Of a stretch of 64,000 bases of DNA, positions 60,692-64,000 are shown in pieces. Both the position numbers and the translations under genes were made by a program. Under the pieces are notes generated by a model that was not told the origin of the DNA, made no database searches, and saw only the letters and a program-made list of their open reading frames with translations. Positions within the stretch are counted from its first letter, which is position 1, and every line of letters begins with the position of its first letter. This stretch comes from Streptomyces sp. NRRL WC-3626 (GTDB lineage Bacteria; Actinomycetota; Actinomycetes; Streptomycetales; Streptomycetaceae): positions 1-64,000 of the forward strand of contig NZ_JOCA01000007.1 of NCBI RefSeq assembly GCF_000718785.1. The letters run 5' to 3'.

Positions 60692-61827
60692 GCGGCCCCC
60701 CGGAGCGCGTGGTCGTCGTCGGCAACGGGATCGCCGGCCTCACCGCCGCGGACACGCTCCGTGAGGCCGGCTTCGACGGTGAGCTGACCGTCGTCGGCGA
60801 CGAACCGCACGCCGCGTACAGCCGCCCGGCCCTGTCCAAGGCGCTGCTGCTCGACGGCGACGACATGACCGCGCACGAGCTGCCGCCGGCCGGCCACGGG
60901 GCGACGGAGCTGCTCGGTGTGCGGGCGACCGGGCTCGACCCGGACCGCCGGCGGGTGACGCTCGACGACGGTACGGCGCTGGCGTACGACCGTGTCGTGC
61001 TGGCCACCGGCTCCCGGGCGAGACGGCTGTCCGGCCTGCCCGAGGAGCTCACCCTGCGCGGACTCGACGACGCGCTGTCGTTGCGCGCCCGGCTGGCCGG
61101 CAGGCCGTCGGTCGTCGTGATCGGCGGCGGCCCGCTCGGCATGGAGATCGCCTCGGGCTGTCTGGCCGCGGGCTGCGAGGTCACGGTCGTCTCCCAGGGC
61201 GTGCCGCTGGTCCTCCAGCTCGGCCCGTACCTCGCCGGTGTCTTCGTCGGGGCGGCGCGGGAGCAGGGCGTCACCGTCGTCGAGACCGGGGCCGCGCGGA
61301 TCGAGGGGCACGGCGGGAACGCCCGGGTCGTCCTCTCGGAGGGCCCGGTCCTGGAGGCGGAGGTGATCATCACCGCCGCCGGCGACATTCCCAACACGGA
61401 GTGGCTCGCCGGCTCGGGCCTCACCGCGAGGGGGGCCGTTCCGGTCGACAGCCGGGGCCTCGTGCGCCCCGATGTGGCGGCCGTCGGTGACCTCGCGGCG
61501 TTCCCCACCCCCCAGGGCGTGCGCCGTGTCCCCCTGTGGAGCAGCGCGATCGAGCAGGCGAAGGCCGCCGCGAGGGCTCTGGTGCTCGGTGAGGAGGCAC
61601 CCCCGCTCGACTTCCGCCCGTACTTCTGGACCGAGCAGTTCGGGCTGAGACTGAAGGCGGTGGGGCACCTTCCCGTCCAGGGCGCACCGGAGTACGTCGA
61701 CGGGGAGCCGGGCGGCGGTCCGGCGCTGATGCGCTGGCAGGACCGGGACGGCACCGCCCGGGCCGTGGCGCTCAACCACCGCATCCCCGTCCCACGGCTG
61801 CGCCGGATGACCCGGGCGGCCACGTAG
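60688..61827 (+). CDS. FAD-dependent ferredoxin reductase
   Basis: 379-aa NAD(P)H-dependent flavoprotein of the putidaredoxin-reductase type. The N-terminal FAD motif is VVVGNGIAGLTAADTLREAG, YSRPALSKALL follows, the second nucleotide-binding motif is VVVIGGGPLGMEIASG, and RPDVAAVGDLA is the C-terminal FAD contact. It passes electrons to the [3Fe-4S] ferredoxin and on to the P450. ATG overlaps the ferredoxin stop by 4 bp. The LysR gene follows 10 bp after its stop and is probably in the same transcript. Confidence 0.94.
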   Translation: MSGPPERVVVVGNGIAGLTAADTLREAGFDGELTVVGDEPHAAYSRPALSKALLLDGDDMTAHELPPAGHGATELLGVRATGLDPDRRRVTLDDGTALAYDRVVLATGSRARRLSGLPEELTLRGLDDALSLRARLAGRPSVVVIGGGPLGMEIASGCLAAGCEVTVVSQGVPLVLQLGPYLAGVFVGAAREQGVTVVETGAARIEGHGGNARVVLSEGPVLEAEVIITAAGDIPNTEWLAGSGLTARGAVPVDSRGLVRPDVAAVGDLAAFPTPQGVRRVPLWSSAIEQAKAAARALVLGEEAPPLDFRPYFWTEQFGLRLKAVGHLPVQGAPEYVDGEPGGGPALMRWQDRDGTARAVALNHRIPVPRLRRMTRAAT

Positions 61828-61837
61828 GGTTCGCCGC

Positions 61838-62761
61838 ATGGGCGCAGAGGCGGAGGGCACCACGGGTTCGGATCTCGACCGGCTGGCGTCGGTCAACCTG
61901 AACCTGCTGGTGCCCCTTCTCGCCCTGCTGGAGGAACGTTCGGTGACCCGGGCCGCCGAGCGGGTCGGTCTCTCCCAGCCGGCGATGAGCCACGCCCTGA
62001 CGAGGATGCGGCGGATGCTGGGGGACGAGCTCGTCGTCCGGCACGGAACGGGCGTCACGCTCACCCCCCGCGCGCTGGAGTTGCTCGGGCCGCTGCGCAG
62101 CGCCCTTCGGCAGACGGCACGCGTGGTGAACTTCCCCTCCTTCGACCCCGCCACGGACCAGCGGGTCATCACGGTCGCCATGACCAACAGCACCGCGTTC
62201 GTCATCGGGCCCCGGCTGATGCGGCTGGTCGCGGAGCGCGCCCCGCACACCACCCTGCGGCTGCGCACCATCGCGGTGCCGACCGAGGCCACCTTCTCGG
62301 ACCAGGGCGTCGACGTGGTGCTGATCTCCGAGGGGCACTTCTCGCCGCACCCGCGCGAGCGGCTGTACGACGACCGCTGCGTGGTGGTGGCCTCGGCGGA
62401 CGCGCCGCCGGAGGCGAGCGCGCTCGACCTCCTGACCACCCGGCCGCACGTCGTCGTCGACACCGAACGGCGGGTCTTCCCCTATGCGCTGCTGGAGGAC
62501 AAGGGCATCCCCTACCGGGTCGGTCAGTTCAGTTCCGACTATCTGCTGGTGCCGTTCCTGGTCGCACGCGGAGGGGGCGTCGCGCTGATGCGCCACCGGG
62601 TCGCCGCCACCATGCGGACGCTCGCCGAGCTGCGGATCGAGGAGTTCCCGTTCCCGCTGCCCGGCCTCGGGATCGACATGGTGTGGAATCCCCGGCTGAG
62701 CGACCAGTACTTCGTCGAGTGGCTCCGGGCGCTGCTGTTCGACGCGGCGAAGCCCGTCTGA
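61838..62761 (+). CDS. LysR-family transcriptional regulator
   Basis: 307-aa regulator. The N-terminal winged HTH is NLLVPLLALLEERSVTRAAERVGLSQPAMSHALTRMRRMLGDELVVRHGTGVTLTPRA, followed by the LysR substrate domain (FSDQGVDVVLISEGHFSP; LLVPFLVARGGGVALMRHRV). The NFPSFDPATDQRVITVAM linker resembles NodD/LinR/PcpR-type regulators of aromatic degradation. It is co-oriented with the P450 operon and likely activates the divergent catabolic promoters at ~59.1-59.3 kb in response to the substrate or an intermediate. ATG at 61838. Confidence 0.92.
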   Translation: MGAEAEGTTGSDLDRLASVNLNLLVPLLALLEERSVTRAAERVGLSQPAMSHALTRMRRMLGDELVVRHGTGVTLTPRALELLGPLRSALRQTARVVNFPSFDPATDQRVITVAMTNSTAFVIGPRLMRLVAERAPHTTLRLRTIAVPTEATFSDQGVDVVLISEGHFSPHPRERLYDDRCVVVASADAPPEASALDLLTTRPHVVVDTERRVFPYALLEDKGIPYRVGQFSSDYLLVPFLVARGGGVALMRHRVAATMRTLAELRIEEFPFPLPGLGIDMVWNPRLSDQYFVEWLRALLFDAAKPV

Positions 62762-62771
62762 CGCCGGCCGG

Positions 62772-63380
62772 TCAGGTCAGCAGCCGCACCCAGCTGGCGC
62801 CGAGCTCTTCGAGCATCTGCTCGCGGTCGAGTCTCCAGTCGGCGTGGTCCCAGTGCTGGGCGACGTAGTCGAGCTGGGACATGGCGAGCACGCCCCGGAA
62901 GTGGCGCTGGTGGGGTTCGAGGCGCCCGGCCGCGGTGAGCCCGTCCTCGATGTCGCTGATGGCTTCCTCGAGCCAGCGTTCGACCAGGTCGGGGAGGTCC
63001 GGGTCGATCACCGAGGCATCGCGGCCGATCCGGATGATCGGCCGGATCGCGGGCCAGTTGTCCGAGGTGCGCCGCAGCCACGCCATGATCGCCTCGGGCG
63101 TGCCCTCGGCGACGGTGGCGACGAGGTCACGTGCCGTGGATCCGTGTTCGGGCGACCGGACGCGCTGCAGCGCCTCGTTGAGCTGCTCGTCGATGAGCGC
63201 CTTCATCAGTTCGCTGCGGGAGGGGAAGTACGCGTAGAAGGTCACGCGTGTGGTGCCCGCGGCGGTCGCGATGTCGTCGACCGTGGTGGCGGCGTACCCC
63301 TTCGCCTTGAACAGTTCGAGTCCCGACTCCAGCAGCAGACGGCGGGTCATCTGCTTCTGTGCCTCACGAAGGTTCGCCAT
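62772..63380 (-). CDS. TetR-family transcriptional regulator
   Basis: 202-aa repressor. The HTH lies in LLLESGLELFKAKGYAATTVDDIATAAGTTRVTFYAYFPSRSELMKAL; the C-terminal domain is helical with DNWPAIRPIIRIGRDASVIDPDLPDLVERWLEEAI. It ends convergently with the LysR gene. An ATG at 63380 gives the normal TetR N-terminus; an upstream in-frame start adds 13 residues. It could regulate either the CoA-transferase operon behind it or the catabolic genes; a weak CGCCGT/ACGGCG inverted repeat (63395-63412) lies just upstream. Confidence 0.9.
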   Translation of the reverse strand: MANLREAQKQMTRRLLLESGLELFKAKGYAATTVDDIATAAGTTRVTFYAYFPSRSELMKALIDEQLNEALQRVRSPEHGSTARDLVATVAEGTPEAIMAWLRRTSDNWPAIRPIIRIGRDASVIDPDLPDLVERWLEEAISDIEDGLTAAGRLEPHQRHFRGVLAMSQLDYVAQHWDHADWRLDREQMLEELGASWVRLLT

Positions 63381-63472
63381 GCCGGAGATCCTAACGCCGT
63401 CACCGTACGGCGAACGCACCCACCGGACTTCGACTCAACGCGAAGCCCGGGATCCTTACGGCCCGTACAGCG

Positions 63473-64000
63473 TCATGTGAGCACCCCGACAGAGAGCCGC
63501 TCCTCCAGTTCCGCCACCGTGATGCCGTACGTCTCCAGCACCCGCACGCCGTCCGGACCGACGGCGAAGACGCCGTAATCGGTGTAGACGCGGTGCACGC
63601 AGCCGGGCCCGGTGAGCGGGTACGTGCACGCGGGGACGAGCTTGGGGGCGCCGTCCCGGGTGAACAGCTTCATCATCACCAGGACCCGGCGCGCTCCGAC
63701 GGCGAGGTCCATCGCGCCGCCCACCGCGGGGATGGCGTCGGGGTCGCCGGTGTGCCAGTTGGCGAGGTCACCGTGGTGGGAGACCTGGAACGCCCCGAGG
63801 ACGCACACGTCCAGGTGGCCGCCGCGCATCATCGCGAAGGAGTCGGCGTGGTGGAAGTACGCCGCTCCGGGCAGTTCGGTGACCGGGACCTTGCCGGCGT
63901 TGGTGAGGTCGGTGTCGACCTCGTCACCGGTCGCGGCCGGGCCCATGCCGAGCATGCCGTTCTCGGTGTGCAGCACGATCCCCGCGTCCGGCGAGAGGTG
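63473..64000 (-). CDS. pcaJ: 3-oxoadipate CoA-transferase subunit B-like (partial)
   Basis: The C-terminal ~175 residues of a type I CoA-transferase beta subunit; the N-terminus is outside the window. The catalytic Glu lies in HTENGMLGMGPA. NAGKVPVTELPGAAYFHHADSF, LGAFQVSHHGDLANWHTGDPDAIPAVGGAMDL and ACTYPLTGPGCVHRVYTD follow the pattern of PcaJ rather than ScoB. With subunit A (expected upstream) it transfers CoA from succinyl-CoA to 3-oxoadipate or a similar 3-oxo acid. Its position next to oxygenase and hydrolase genes suggests that the neighbouring pathway ends in a 3-oxo acid entering central metabolism. Confidence 0.88.
   Translation of the reverse strand, partial: HLSPDAGIVLHTENGMLGMGPAATGDEVDTDLTNAGKVPVTELPGAAYFHHADSFAMMRGGHLDVCVLGAFQVSHHGDLANWHTGDPDAIPAVGGAMDLAVGARRVLVMMKLFTRDGAPKLVPACTYPLTGPGCVHRVYTDYGVFAVGPDGVRVLETYGITVAELEERLSVGVLT

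Noticed and set aside
51416..62761. Secondary-metabolite biosynthetic cluster centred on the P450
   Set aside because: No PKS, NRPS, terpene synthase, or other scaffold-forming enzyme is present. Hydrolases, a CoA transferase and a LysR regulator fit catabolism better.

Overview
The window looks like chromosomal DNA of a Streptomyces or very close relative. GC content is very high, start codons are often GTG, and gene families are typical of that genus: tandem LacI regulators beside glycoside hydrolases, an HTH/MmyB-like regulator, and DUF4396 and DUF475 membrane proteins. No rRNA, tRNA, CRISPR array, phage or insertion sequence was seen. About 52 protein genes are called, two of them cut by the window edges.

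Left part (1-5 kb): the end of a DUF475/TerC-like membrane protein, NAD kinase, two zinc-independent ribosomal protein paralogues (L31 type B and cysteine-free L33), an unrecognised protein, and a divergent AraC-regulator/SDR pair.

4.8-17.2 kb: a five-gene minus-strand operon. In transcription order it encodes a DUF4132 protein, a 1670-residue protein of unknown function, a YehL-type MoxR AAA+ ATPase, a DUF5682 protein fused to a VWA domain, and a SWIM zinc-finger protein. Three of the four junctions overlap by 4 bp and the fourth has a 5-bp gap. The parts list resembles the uncharacterised E. coli yeh genes and is the best candidate here for an undescribed multi-protein system.

17.3-24.8 kb: miscellaneous genes. 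These include a DUF4396 membrane protein behind a perfect CsoR-like copper box, an aldo/keto reductase, an SDR divergent from a TetR regulator with two clear palindromic operators, a DUF998 protein, a chloroperoxidase-like hydrolase and an MFS exporter.

24.8-46.8 kb: a carbohydrate-use island. A CUT1 ABC importer with a cytoplasmic GH2 enzyme is followed by two LacI regulators, a noncoding stretch carrying an ~87-bp degenerate tandem repeat, and a CUT2 ABC importer in the order of E. coli ytfQ-ytfR-ytfT-yjfF (galactofuranose). Two secreted GH2 enzymes (one with an AbfB domain, one with PA14 and LamG domains), a secreted GH43 enzyme and an SGNH hydrolase complete it. LacI-type palindromes at several promoters tie the parts together. 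Furanose-containing glycans (galactofuranose or arabinofuranose) are the inferred substrate.

46.8-51.4 kb: a TetR regulator divergent from a divergent NAD-dependent DNA ligase, an SMP-30-type lactonase and a phosphoribosyltransferase. 51.4-64 kb: a catabolic island. A minus-strand run encodes two phosphotriesterase-family proteins (one with an intact metal site, one that has lost nearly every ligand), an FAD monooxygenase, two alpha/beta hydrolases, a metallo-beta-lactamase-fold hydrolase and a VOC protein. It diverges from a plus-strand P450-ferredoxin-reductase-LysR operon. A TetR gene and the edge of a PcaJ-like CoA-transferase follow. Together these suggest oxidation, ring or ester opening and CoA activation of an unidentified small molecule.
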